From JACDBE01 sp051002015 (GTDB lineage Bacteria; Actinomycetota; Acidimicrobiia; Spongiisociales; UBA5794), in assembly GCA_051002015.1 (NCBI GenBank), contig JBPCMS010000071.1, positions 1 to 53,705 of the forward strand: 53,705 nt of DNA, read 5' to 3'. How positions within the stretch are numbered: position 1 is the first letter of the stretch; every line of letters begins with the position of its first letter. This document shows, one piece after another, positions 1-7,526 of the stretch. The translations under genes were made by a program, and so were the position numbers. The notes beneath the pieces were generated by a model that was not told the origin of the DNA, searched no databases, and saw only the letters and a list, made by a program, of their open reading frames with translations.

Positions 1-929
1 AGCAGGAAGGCGTGCCTGACCACGCGGCGGAGCAGGCGGCGCAGGATGTACCCCCGTCCCTCGTTCGAGGGAACCACGCCGTCGGCGATCAGGAAGGTCA
101 CCGATCGGGAGTGGTCGGCCATCACCCGCAGGCTGACGTCGGGCCCGGACGAACCGCCGTAGGTGACCCCGGTCAGGTTCTCGGCGGTGGCCAGGATGGG
201 GCGGACCAGGTCGGTGTCGAACAGGGCGTCGACCCCTTGGAGCACGGTCGCCACCCGCTCCAACCCGGCCCCGGTGTCGATGTTCTTGGCGGGGAGGTCG
301 CCGATGACGTGGTAGGGCTCGTCCTGGATGTTCTGCATGAACACCAGGTTCCAGCGCTCCATGAACCGCTCCTCATCGACGACGGGACCTCCGTCGGGCC
401 CGTACTCGGGGCCCTTGTCGTAGAAGATCTCCGAGGAGGGCCCGCACGGCCCCGCCACCCCCATCTGCCAGAAGTTGTCCCGGTCCCGGCGCTGCAGCCG
501 ATCCGGGTGGATGCCGACGCCGTCGATCCAGATCTCGGCGGCCTCGTCGTCGCCGTGGTGGACGGTGTACCACAACCGGTCGGGGTCGAGCCCGAAGCTC
601 TCGGTGATCAGGTCGTAGGCCCAGGGGATGGCCCGCTCCTTGAAGTAGTCCCCGAACGAGAAGTTGCCCAGCATCTCGAAGAAGGTGAGGTGCCGGGCGG
701 TGGTTCCGATGATGTCGATGTCCTCGGTGCGCAGGCACTTCTGGATGCTGACCGCGCGCCGGTAGGGCAGCGGCACCTCACCCAGCAGGTAGGGCTTGAA
801 GGGGACCATCCCGGCGACGGTGAGCAGCAGGCTGGGGTCGTGCGGGATCAGCGAGGCGCTGGGCACCACGGTGTGACCCCGCTCCTCGAAGAACCTCTGA
901 AAGGTCTCCCTGATCTGGTCGCCGTCCAT
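1..929 (-). CDS. alaS: Alanine--tRNA ligase, N-terminal part (3' end outside window)
   Basis: The protein charges tRNA-Ala with alanine in the cytoplasm. About 309 residues are visible. They carry the class II aminoacylation core of AlaRS: an N-terminus beginning MDGDQIRETF, then GMVPFKPYLLG, KCLRTEDIDIIG, HLTFFEMLGNFSFGDYFK, GPCGPSSEIFYD and the glycine-rich RGYILRRLLRR segment. The gene runs off the left edge, so the editing and C-Ala domains are not seen. The ATG at 929 begins the conserved N-terminus, but no Shine-Dalgarno sequence precedes it, so initiation may be leaderless or SD-independent. hisS lies just upstream on the same strand, separated by a palindromic repeat region. Confidence 0.95.
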   Translation of the reverse strand, partial: MDGDQIRETFQRFFEERGHTVVPSASLIPHDPSLLLTVAGMVPFKPYLLGEVPLPYRRAVSIQKCLRTEDIDIIGTTARHLTFFEMLGNFSFGDYFKERAIPWAYDLITESFGLDPDRLWYTVHHGDDEAAEIWIDGVGIHPDRLQRRDRDNFWQMGVAGPCGPSSEIFYDKGPEYGPDGGPVVDEERFMERWNLVFMQNIQDEPYHVIGDLPAKNIDTGAGLERVATVLQGVDALFDTDLVRPILATAENLTGVTYGGSSGPDVSLRVMADHSRSVTFLIADGVVPSNEGRGYILRRLLRRVVRHAFL

Positions 930-954
930 GGCCGGGAGGTTAGAGGCTGCACCA

Positions 955-994
955 TTTCTTAGGATCCGATGGCGGCGCCGATGACGCGATTCGG
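955..994. repeat. Degenerate copy of the CTTAGG palindromic element
   Basis: This stretch starts with TTTCTTAGGATCCG and contains ATGACGCGATTCGG, matching the left arm and inner right arm of the full palindrome 20 bp further on. The terminal CCTAAGAAA arm is missing. It lies in the short region between the hisS stop and the alaS start, so it is probably in the alaS 5' untranslated region. It looks like a truncated second copy, which makes the locus about one and a half copies. Confidence 0.55.
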
Positions 995-1013
995 TGACAG
1001 GAACCCAGTGCCT

Positions 1014-1067
1014 CGTTTCTTAGGACCCGTTCGCGTCATGGGTGACGCGTTCCGATCCTAAGAAACG
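1014..1067. repeat. 54-bp palindromic repeat element (copy 1)
   Basis: A perfect 12-bp inverted repeat (CGTTTCTTAGGA at 1014-1025, TCCTAAGAAACG at 1056-1067) encloses an inner 7-bp inverted repeat (CGCGTCA at 1032-1038, TGACGCG at 1043-1049) around a 4-nt loop. The same architecture and sequence recur at 31400-31447. The right arm overlaps the last codons of hisS and supplies its TAG stop. Transcribed, it would fold into a long hairpin and could act as a terminator or RNA-stability element. No poly-T tract follows. Confidence 0.8.
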
Positions 1068-2395
1068 GCTTGGGGATCGGCGTCGAGGACCCTGACGATC
1101 TCGGCCACGACCTCGGAGGCGGCGACGGTGCGCTCGTCGCCGGTGGCCATCGTCTTGACCGTGGCCGAGTCGGCGGCGCGCTCGTCGGGGCCGACGATCA
1201 ACACCACTGGGTGGCCGCGGCGATCGGCGTACCTGAGCTGGCTCCCGATCCGGTCGGCGTCCGGATACACCTCGACCCCGACCCCGGCGTCCCGGATCCT
1301 GGCCGCCAGGGTGACCAGATCGACGACATCCTCGGCGGTGAACCGGGTGAGCAGCACCGGGGCCGTCGCCGCCGGGCCGCCTTCCCGGTCGCCGATGGCG
1401 GCGAGCAGCCGGTCGACTCCGAGCGAACCCCCGACCCCGGGGAGCCTGCGCCCTGTGTAGCGCGAGGCCAGGTCGTCGTAGCGACCACCGCTGCAGCAGG
1501 CCCCGACCTCGGGGTGGTCGTCGAGGTAGGTCTCGAACACGATTCCGGTGTAGTAGTCGAGACCACGGGCGATCGACCCGTCGACGACGATCCTGGCGGG
1601 GGCGGCACCGAGGGCGCCGGCGCTCTCGACCAGGGCGGCGAGCATGGCGAGGGCGGCATCGGCCGCCTCGTCCCCGCCGGTGAGCGCCCCCATCCCCTCG
1701 AGGACGTCGGTCCCCGACCCGTGCTGGCGGGCGAGCCCGAGCACGGCGTCGACCTGGGCGGCGGTGGCGCCGACCCCGGCGACCAGATCGACTGCGACCC
1801 AGTCCTCTCCAACCTTGCTCAGCTTGTCCAGGCTGCGCAGCACCTCGGTGCCCTGATCGTGGAGCCCCACCCTGGTCAGCACCGCGTTGAGGATGCGGCG
1901 GTCGTTGACCCTGATGGTGAACCGGTCCATCCCGATGGCGACGAACAGGTCGCTGACCAGCAGCACGGTCTCGATGTCGACCAGCGGGCTCTCGGTGCCG
2001 ATGGTGTCGAAGTCACACTGGACGAACTCCCGGAACCTGCCCTTTTGAGGGTTCTCGCCCCGCCACACCTTGTCGACGTGGTACCGCTTGAAAGGGGTAC
2101 CCAGGATTTCGATGTGCTGGGCGACGAACCGGGCGAGGGGCACGGTGAGGTCGAACCGCAACGCCACATCGCGTCCCCCGGCGTCCTCGAACCGGTACAT
2201 CTGCTTGTCGGTCTCGGTTCCACCCTTGCCGGCGAGGATCTCGGCGTACTCCAGCGCCGGGGTGTCGATCGGGGCGAACCCGTACCGCCTGAACACGGCG
2301 ACGGCGGCGGCGATGATCCGCTCCCGTTCGCTCGCCGTGGCCGGGAGCAGGTCGCGGAAGCCCTTGAGGGTGCGTGGGGTGATGATGTCGGCCAT
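1058..2395 (-). CDS. hisS: Histidine--tRNA ligase
   Basis: HisRS is a class II synthetase that charges tRNA-His in the cytoplasm. The 445-residue length is typical. Motif 2 is seen as RGENPQKGRFREF near residues 112-124, and the histidine-specific HisA signature GLDYYTG at residues 278-284. The N-terminus has the usual PRTLKGFRDLLP. The C-terminal anticodon-binding domain is present (VEVYPDADRIGSQLRYADRRG). The gene follows a small membrane-protein gene after 14 bp, and its stop codon lies inside a palindromic repeat. The conserved HisRS neighbourhood is seen in many actinobacteria. Confidence 0.97.
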   Translation of the reverse strand: MADIITPRTLKGFRDLLPATASERERIIAAAVAVFRRYGFAPIDTPALEYAEILAGKGGTETDKQMYRFEDAGGRDVALRFDLTVPLARFVAQHIEILGTPFKRYHVDKVWRGENPQKGRFREFVQCDFDTIGTESPLVDIETVLLVSDLFVAIGMDRFTIRVNDRRILNAVLTRVGLHDQGTEVLRSLDKLSKVGEDWVAVDLVAGVGATAAQVDAVLGLARQHGSGTDVLEGMGALTGGDEAADAALAMLAALVESAGALGAAPARIVVDGSIARGLDYYTGIVFETYLDDHPEVGACCSGGRYDDLASRYTGRRLPGVGGSLGVDRLLAAIGDREGGPAATAPVLLTRFTAEDVVDLVTLAARIRDAGVGVEVYPDADRIGSQLRYADRRGHPVVLIVGPDERAADSATVKTMATGDERTVAASEVVAEIVRVLDADPQAVS

Positions 2396-2409
2396 TGGAA
2401 CCCGGGGGG

Positions 2410-2607
2410 TCAGCGCGCCGCGGGTCGGGGCGGGTCGATCCGGTCGGCGGTGCGGTCGAGCATCGCCACCGCAGCCCGCTTACCGCTGTCGGCCAGGGCA
2501 GATGGCGTCAGCCGCTGCCGTGCCCTGCGCAGCTTGGAGGCGGCGTAGGCGGCCCCGACCAGCGAGCTGAGAGCGCCGAGGATGAACCAGCGGATCCGGA
2601 GCAGCAC
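2410..2607 (-). CDS. Small single-pass membrane protein, DUF6167-like
   Basis: This 65-residue protein has one N-terminal hydrophobic segment (RIRWFILGALSSLVGAAYA, about residues 4-22). A basic stretch follows with KLRRARQRLTPSALAD, resembling the LTPESLA motif of small actinobacterial proteins encoded beside alaS (DUF6167 type). Function is unknown. The start is GTG with a weak ribosome-binding site. It ends 14 bp before hisS and is probably co-transcribed with it. The family link rests on motif resemblance only. Confidence 0.6.
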   Translation of the reverse strand: MLLRIRWFILGALSSLVGAAYAASKLRRARQRLTPSALADSGKRAAVAMLDRTADRIDPPRPAAR

Positions 2608-2715
2608 GGCGGCGATGGTAGCCGGGGAGGGGCGTGGCCCTGCGGTCCGAAGACACGCCGACGGTCGGGTCTGCCGCCAGGACCGGGAGCGCGCACCCGG
2701 GAACGGGCCGCCGGC

Positions 2716-3270
2716 TCAATCGGTGCGGCGGCCACCTTCCCGTTTCCCGTTCCCGGACGGCTGGTCGATGTCGCCGGTCTCCGGCACCAGTCGCCCGCCT
2801 CGGACGGTGGCCCCAACCACCAGGGCGGCGCCGATCAGCACGATGTTCTTGATGATGTACTGGCCCTCGAGGGTCGGTGCGATCGGGAACGAGGTGAAGG
2901 CCTCACCGGGGAAGAGCAGCAGCGGGGTGAGCGTTCCCGCCATCTGCACCGCCAGCAACAGCAACGTGGCCCTGAGGAAGCGGCCGGTGAGCAGCCCGAG
3001 CCCGATCAGGGTCTCCCACGCCGCCAGGATGGGGAGGGCGACGTCGGGGGTGATCAGGCCGAGCGACAGCTTCTCCATGGTCCGGGTGGCCAGGTCCTGC
3101 GCCGGGCTGAGCCCGGGGAAGAACTTCAGGATCCCGAACCACAGGAACACCACCCCCAGACCGAGGCGGAGAACCGGGACGCCTATCCGGGCGAGGGTGG
3201 TGGTGATCCGGGCGTCGTAGTCGTCGAACCGGTCCCCGAGTGGCCCCCAGGTCGTCTTGACATCAGGCAC
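2716..3270 (-). CDS. DoxX-like integral membrane protein
   Basis: The 184-residue product has about four hydrophobic segments: VPVLRLGLGVVFLWFGILKF, ALPILAAWETLIGLGLLTG, ATLLLLAVQMAGTL, and IIKNIVLIGAALVVGATV. This is the layout of the DoxX/DUF417-like membrane family, whose biochemical role is poorly defined and has been linked to redox or sulfur stress. The GTG at 3270 is chosen because GAGGAGG lies 6 nt upstream; an upstream in-frame ATG at 3303 lacks such a site. The C-terminal tail is polar and basic. It lies between rarA and the small membrane protein on the same strand. Confidence 0.7.
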   Translation of the reverse strand: MPDVKTTWGPLGDRFDDYDARITTTLARIGVPVLRLGLGVVFLWFGILKFFPGLSPAQDLATRTMEKLSLGLITPDVALPILAAWETLIGLGLLTGRFLRATLLLLAVQMAGTLTPLLLFPGEAFTSFPIAPTLEGQYIIKNIVLIGAALVVGATVRGGRLVPETGDIDQPSGNGKREGGRRTD

Positions 3271-3380
3271 GGCCGGCCTCCTCGGGCCGCCGATCGGGGC
3301 CAACCACGCCGACGCGGTGGGCGCCGATCACCGGAGCCGATTGGACAGCCACCGGCCAAGTATCGCAGGGGGTCGGCATC

Positions 3381-4727
3381 TCAGCGGCGGCGGCCCTTGC
3401 CGAGGATGGCATCGATCCGAGCCAACCGTTCCGCCAACCCCGATTCCTCCCCGTGGGTGCCGGGCCGGTAGACGATGACGTCCTCGGCTCCGTCGGGGAG
3501 GTACTGCTGGGCCACGATCCCGGCCGGATCGTCATGGGGGTAGCGGTAGCCGACACCGTGGCTGAGGGCGCGCTCCCCCGGGGTGGCGGCGCTACGCAGA
3601 TGATCGGGGACCTGGGCGGCCGGAGTCCCGTTCACCGCATCCCTGGCGGCGCCGATGGCGCCGGCGACGCTGTTCGACTTGGGGGCCAGCGCCAGGTAGA
3701 CGGCGGCGTGTGACAGGGCGTACGACGCCTCGGGCAGACCGACCACCCGCAGGGCGTCGAAGGCGGCGACGGCGATGCCCAGCGCCCGGCTGTCGGCAAG
3801 CCCCACGTCCTCCGAGGCGAGGATGATCATCCGCCTGGCGATGAACTCCGGGTCCTCGCCGGCGTCGAGCATGGTGTGCAGCCAGTACATCGCCCCATCC
3901 GGGTCGGACCCCCGCAGCGACTTGATGAACGCCGAGATCACGTCGTAGTGGCGGTCGCCGGTCTTGTCGTAGCGGACGATGCGGCGCTGCAAGGCCTCCT
4001 CGATCTCGATCCCGGTGATCGACCGGCCGCGCCCGGCGGCGATGCGAGCGGCGATATCGAGGGCGTTGAGGGCGAGCCTGGCGTCTCCCCCGACCCGCTC
4101 GGCGAGCATGGCGAGGACGTCGTCGCCGACCGCGGGGGATCCACCGAGGCCCCGCACCGGGTCGTCGGCGGCGCGGCGGAGCAGGGCCGCCACCGCCTCG
4201 GGGGTGAGCGGGTTGGTGCGGAACAGGGTGCTCCTGCTCACCAGCGGCGAGGTGACCTCGAAGAACACGTTCTCGGTGGTCGCCCCCACCAGGACCACGA
4301 TCCCGTCCTCGACCCCGGGGAGCAGGGCGTCCTGCTGGGTCTTGTTGAAGCGGTGGATCTCGTCGATGAAGAGCACGGTGCGGCCCCTGCCCTCCTCGAG
4401 CCGCCGCCCCGCCTCCTCGAGCACGGCGCGTACGTCACGGACCCCGGCCGAGGTCGCCGACAGCGACTCGAACCGGGCGGACGACGCCGAGGCCACCAAC
4501 CGGGCCAGGGTGGTCTTGCCGGTGCCGGGCGGGCCCCACAGGATCATCGACACCGGGCCGGTCTCCACGATCGACCGGAACGCCGCACCCGGTGCGGTCA
4601 GGTGCTCCTGACCCACCACCTCGTCGAGCGTCGCCGGGCGCATCCGGGCCGCCAGCGGCGCCGCCGTGGCCCGGGCGGCGGCACGGTCGGCGGCGAAGAG
4701 ATCGGGCTCGGTGGTCACCGAGGCCAT
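3381..4727 (-). CDS. rarA: Replication-associated recombination protein A (AAA+ ATPase)
   Basis: RarA/MgsA (the WRNIP1 family) is a clamp-loader-like AAA+ ATPase acting at stalled replication forks. In the 448 residues, Walker A is GPPGTGKTT (65-73) and Walker B is LFIDEIHRFNK (from 119). An N-terminal AARMRPATLDEVVGQEHL and the C-terminal tetramerisation and helical domains (SAFIKSLRGSDPDGAMYWL, RRMIILASEDVGLADS) are present. The ATG at 4727 is chosen because it precedes the family N-terminus; an ATG at 4742 is also possible. The reading frame stays open much further upstream, but that part runs antisense to the neighbouring gene. It is divergent from the PEP-mutase-family gene. Confidence 0.95.
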   Translation of the reverse strand: MASVTTEPDLFAADRAAARATAAPLAARMRPATLDEVVGQEHLTAPGAAFRSIVETGPVSMILWGPPGTGKTTLARLVASASSARFESLSATSAGVRDVRAVLEEAGRRLEEGRGRTVLFIDEIHRFNKTQQDALLPGVEDGIVVLVGATTENVFFEVTSPLVSRSTLFRTNPLTPEAVAALLRRAADDPVRGLGGSPAVGDDVLAMLAERVGGDARLALNALDIAARIAAGRGRSITGIEIEEALQRRIVRYDKTGDRHYDVISAFIKSLRGSDPDGAMYWLHTMLDAGEDPEFIARRMIILASEDVGLADSRALGIAVAAFDALRVVGLPEASYALSHAAVYLALAPKSNSVAGAIGAARDAVNGTPAAQVPDHLRSAATPGERALSHGVGYRYPHDDPAGIVAQQYLPDGAEDVIVYRPGTHGEESGLAERLARIDAILGKGRRR

Positions 4728-4784
4728 CGTAGGGTGGGCCATCAAACCGGTCGGCGGTAGCCACGAATCGAGGAGGCGCAACCC

Positions 4785-5534
4785 ATGTCCCTGAGCGAGA
4801 TGGCGGAGAAGCTCCTGGCGATGCACCGGCCGGGCACGCCGGTCGTGCTGCCCACGGTGTGGGACGCCTGGTCGGCGCGCCTGGCGGTCGAGGCAGGGTT
4901 CACCGCCATCAGCATCGGGAGCCACCCGGTGGCGGAAGCCCTGGGGTCGCCCGACAACGAGGGTCTCACCCTGGACCAGATGCTCGCACAGGTGGCGGTG
5001 ATCACCCGCTCGGTCGACGTCCCGGTGTCCGCCGACCTCGAGTCGGGCTACGGCGAGAGCCCGGGGCGGATCGTCGACGGGCTGCTGGGGGCGGGGGCGG
5101 TGGGGCTCAACCTCGAGGACACGGTGCACGGCGAGGGGAGCCGGCTGCGCAGCGCCACCGAGCACGCCGAGCTCATCGCCGGGGTCCGCCGGGCGGCGGA
5201 CGCCGCCGGGGTCCATGTGGTGGTCAACGCCCGCACCGACATCCTGGTCAGACCCGACATCGCCGACCAGGAAAGGTTCGACCGGGCGGTCGCCCAGCTG
5301 GTGGCGTGCGCCGCCGCCGGCGCCGACGCCCTCTACCCGATAGGGCTGCCCGGGCCGGAGGGGCTGCGCCGTCTGGTGGTCGCCCTCCCCCTCCCGGTGA
5401 GCACCGTCGCCCGACCCTACAAGGAGAACCCGGCCGAGCTGGCCGCCGCCGGGGTGGCACGGATCAGCTTCGGGCCCTTCTGGCAACGCCGGCTGGGCCA
5501 GCTCAGCAAGGAGTTGCTTGCTGGCTGGCGCTGA
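4785..5534 (+). CDS. Isocitrate lyase/PEP mutase superfamily protein
   Basis: The 249-residue protein has the TIM-barrel motifs of the PEP mutase/isocitrate lyase superfamily: PTVWDAWSARLAVEAGF near the N-terminus, DLESGYG (84-90, the Mg-binding loop) and NLED. It lacks the KKCGH loop of true isocitrate or methylisocitrate lyases. It therefore belongs to the broad oxaloacetate-hydrolase/carboxyphosphonoenolpyruvate-like branch, and its substrate cannot be read from sequence. A good ribosome-binding site (GAGGAGG) lies 8 nt before the ATG. Its end is 2 bp from the end of convergent aspS. Confidence 0.85.
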   Translation: MSLSEMAEKLLAMHRPGTPVVLPTVWDAWSARLAVEAGFTAISIGSHPVAEALGSPDNEGLTLDQMLAQVAVITRSVDVPVSADLESGYGESPGRIVDGLLGAGAVGLNLEDTVHGEGSRLRSATEHAELIAGVRRAADAAGVHVVVNARTDILVRPDIADQERFDRAVAQLVACAAAGADALYPIGLPGPEGLRRLVVALPLPVSTVARPYKENPAELAAAGVARISFGPFWQRRLGQLSKELLAGWR

Positions 5535-5536
5535 GG

Positions 5537-7330
5537 TCAGCCCTCCGGTCGCTCCCGACCCACCTCGGCGGCGGCGAGCACCTCGGGACGGATGGCGATG
5601 CCCAACTCGTCGAGTTGTGCCTGCTCCACCGCCGAGGGGGAGCCGGTAAGCGGATCGGCCCCGGTCTGGGTCTTGGGGAAGGGCATCACCTCGCGGATGT
5701 TGGGCTCGTCCTGGAGGATCGAGACCAGCCGGTCGATCCCGATGGCGAACCCGGCATGGGGCGGGGTCCCGAAGCGGAGCGCTTCGAGGAACCAACCGAA
5801 GCGGCGTCTCGCGCTGACTGCGTCGATCCCGAGCAGCTCGAACACCGCCGCCTGCACCTCGGGATCGTGGATCCGGACGCTGCCCGATCCCAGCTCGGCG
5901 CCATTGAGCACCATGTCGTAGGCCATCGACAGCGCCGTCTGCGGTGTGTCCCGCATCGCCTCGACGGAGACCGGGGCGGTGAACGGATGGTGGGCGGGGG
6001 TGAGCGACCCGTCGTCGCCCACCTCGAAGACCGGGAAATCGGTGACGAACAGGAAGGCGAGCTCCTCGTGGCCCTGGGGACGGCCGTGGTCGAGCCTGAG
6101 CTGGCCCAGCACCGACGCCACCATTCCGGGCCGGGCGGCGACGAGCAGCAGGTGGTCGCCGGAGGCGGCCCCCATCGCCTCGACCAGGGCGATGCGCTCG
6201 GCGTCGTCGAGGAACTTGGCCACGGGCGAGCGCAGCGCCCCATCAGGCTCCACCACCATCCACACCAGACCCTTGGCCCCGAGGTGGCGGGCCCGCTCCA
6301 CCTGGGCGTCGAGACCGGAACGGCTCAGCCCCAGCGCCCCGGCGTTGACCCCGCCGACGGCGCCGCCCTCGTCGAGCACCCGGCGGAAGGCACCGAACCC
6401 GGTGGCGGCGAACACCCCCCCGAGGTCGACCAGCTCCATCCCGAAGCGGATGTCCGGCTTGTCGGTGCCGTAGCGGCGTATCGCCTCGGCGTGGGTGAGC
6501 CGGGGGAACGGGATGGGGAGCTGCACTCCCCTGGCCTCGGCCACCACCGCCACCACGATCTGCTCGAGGGTGGCGAGCACGTCCTCCTGACCCCAGAACG
6601 AGCCCTCGAGATCGAGCTGGGTGAACTCGACCTGGCGGTCGGCGCGGAAGTCCTCGTCGCGGTAGCAGCGGGCCACCTGGTAGTACCGCTCCACCCCGGC
6701 GATCATCAGGAGCTGCTTGAAGAGCTGCGGCGACTGGGGCAGTGCGTAGAACTCCCCCTGGCGGAGCCGGCTCGGTACCAGGAAGTCGCGGGCGCCCTCC
6801 GGGGTGGATGCGATCAGGGTCGGGGTTTCCACCTCGAGGAACCCGAGCTGGTCCATGGTGCGCCGCATCGTGGCCACCACCCGGGAGCGGCTCACCAGGT
6901 TGTCCCGCATGCGGGGGCGACGCAGGTCGAGGTAGCGGTACTGGAGCCGCTTGGACTCGTCGATCTCGGTGCGCTCGTCGAGCTGGAAGGGCAGGGCCGA
7001 CGCCGCACTCAACACCTCGATGGCATCGGCCACGACCTCGACCCCACCGGTGGCGAGATCGGGGTTGACCGTCCCCTCGGGGCGGAGCCGCACCACGCCG
7101 GTGACGGCGATGCAATACTCGGCTCGCAGCCCGTGGAGGATGTCGACCAGCTCGGGGTGCTCCTCGGGGTTGCCCACCACTTGGACCCGTCCCGATGCAT
7201 CGCGCAGGTCGACGAACACCACGCCCCCGTGGTGGCGGGATCGAGCCACCCATCCGGCGAGCCGGACGGTGCGCCCGGCATCCTCGGGCCGGATGAGCCC
7301 GGCACGGCTGTCGCGATACAGGGTGGACAT
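5537..7330 (-). CDS. aspS: Aspartate--tRNA ligase (bacterial type, probably non-discriminating)
   Basis: AspRS, 597 residues, the usual length of the bacterial enzyme with its GAD insertion. An N-terminal OB-fold anticodon domain (GWVARSRHHGGVVFVDLRD, 26-44) is followed by class II motifs YRYLDLRR, YYQVARCYRDEDFRADR and GFAIGIDRLV. The start is the ATG at 7330, preceded by AGGAGCGTCC; an upstream in-frame ATG adds nine residues without support. His34 sits where non-discriminating AspRS enzymes carry His and the strict E. coli enzyme carries Leu, so it may also charge tRNA-Asn. A stem-loop at 7352-7375 lies in its leader. Confidence 0.97.
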   Translation of the reverse strand: MSTLYRDSRAGLIRPEDAGRTVRLAGWVARSRHHGGVVFVDLRDASGRVQVVGNPEEHPELVDILHGLRAEYCIAVTGVVRLRPEGTVNPDLATGGVEVVADAIEVLSAASALPFQLDERTEIDESKRLQYRYLDLRRPRMRDNLVSRSRVVATMRRTMDQLGFLEVETPTLIASTPEGARDFLVPSRLRQGEFYALPQSPQLFKQLLMIAGVERYYQVARCYRDEDFRADRQVEFTQLDLEGSFWGQEDVLATLEQIVVAVVAEARGVQLPIPFPRLTHAEAIRRYGTDKPDIRFGMELVDLGGVFAATGFGAFRRVLDEGGAVGGVNAGALGLSRSGLDAQVERARHLGAKGLVWMVVEPDGALRSPVAKFLDDAERIALVEAMGAASGDHLLLVAARPGMVASVLGQLRLDHGRPQGHEELAFLFVTDFPVFEVGDDGSLTPAHHPFTAPVSVEAMRDTPQTALSMAYDMVLNGAELGSGSVRIHDPEVQAAVFELLGIDAVSARRRFGWFLEALRFGTPPHAGFAIGIDRLVSILQDEPNIREVMPFPKTQTGADPLTGSPSAVEQAQLDELGIAIRPEVLAAAEVGRERPEG

Positions 7331-7351
7331 GGACGCTCCTGGTGCGCCGGG

Positions 7352-7375
7352 CCGCACCGGAGAGCGCCGGTGCGG
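7352..7375 (-). promoter_or_regulatory. Stem-loop in the aspS leader
   Basis: A perfect 9-bp inverted repeat (CCGCACCGG and CCGGTGCGG) with a 6-nt loop lies 22 bp upstream of the aspS start, between the divergent aspS and drrA-like genes. It could be a leader structure or an operator. No T-box features or poly-T tract are visible. The right arm and loop share the 14-mer GAGCGCCGGTGCGG with the terminator hairpin at 21278-21302. Confidence 0.4.
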
Positions 7376-7526
7376 GGCGTCACGGTAGTCACCTCCAGGA
7401 TTCGACCCATTCGATCCCTGGGTCGCCTGGAGACGGCGCGAGCGCCCACCGACATCCCCCGGGACGATGATTTCCGCGCCGCCGCGCCGTCCAACTTGCT
7501 ATCGAAGGCAACAAGCAGGAGGCACC

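Noticed and set aside
4728..5795. N-terminal extension of RarA covering the PEP-mutase gene in antisense
   Set aside because: The family N-terminus starts at the ATG near 4727, and the plus strand carries a complete gene with a good ribosome-binding site.
7376..7526. Possible tRNA-like sequence (GGATTCGACCC) between aspS and the drrA-like gene
   Set aside because: No acceptor stem or cloverleaf can be drawn around it.
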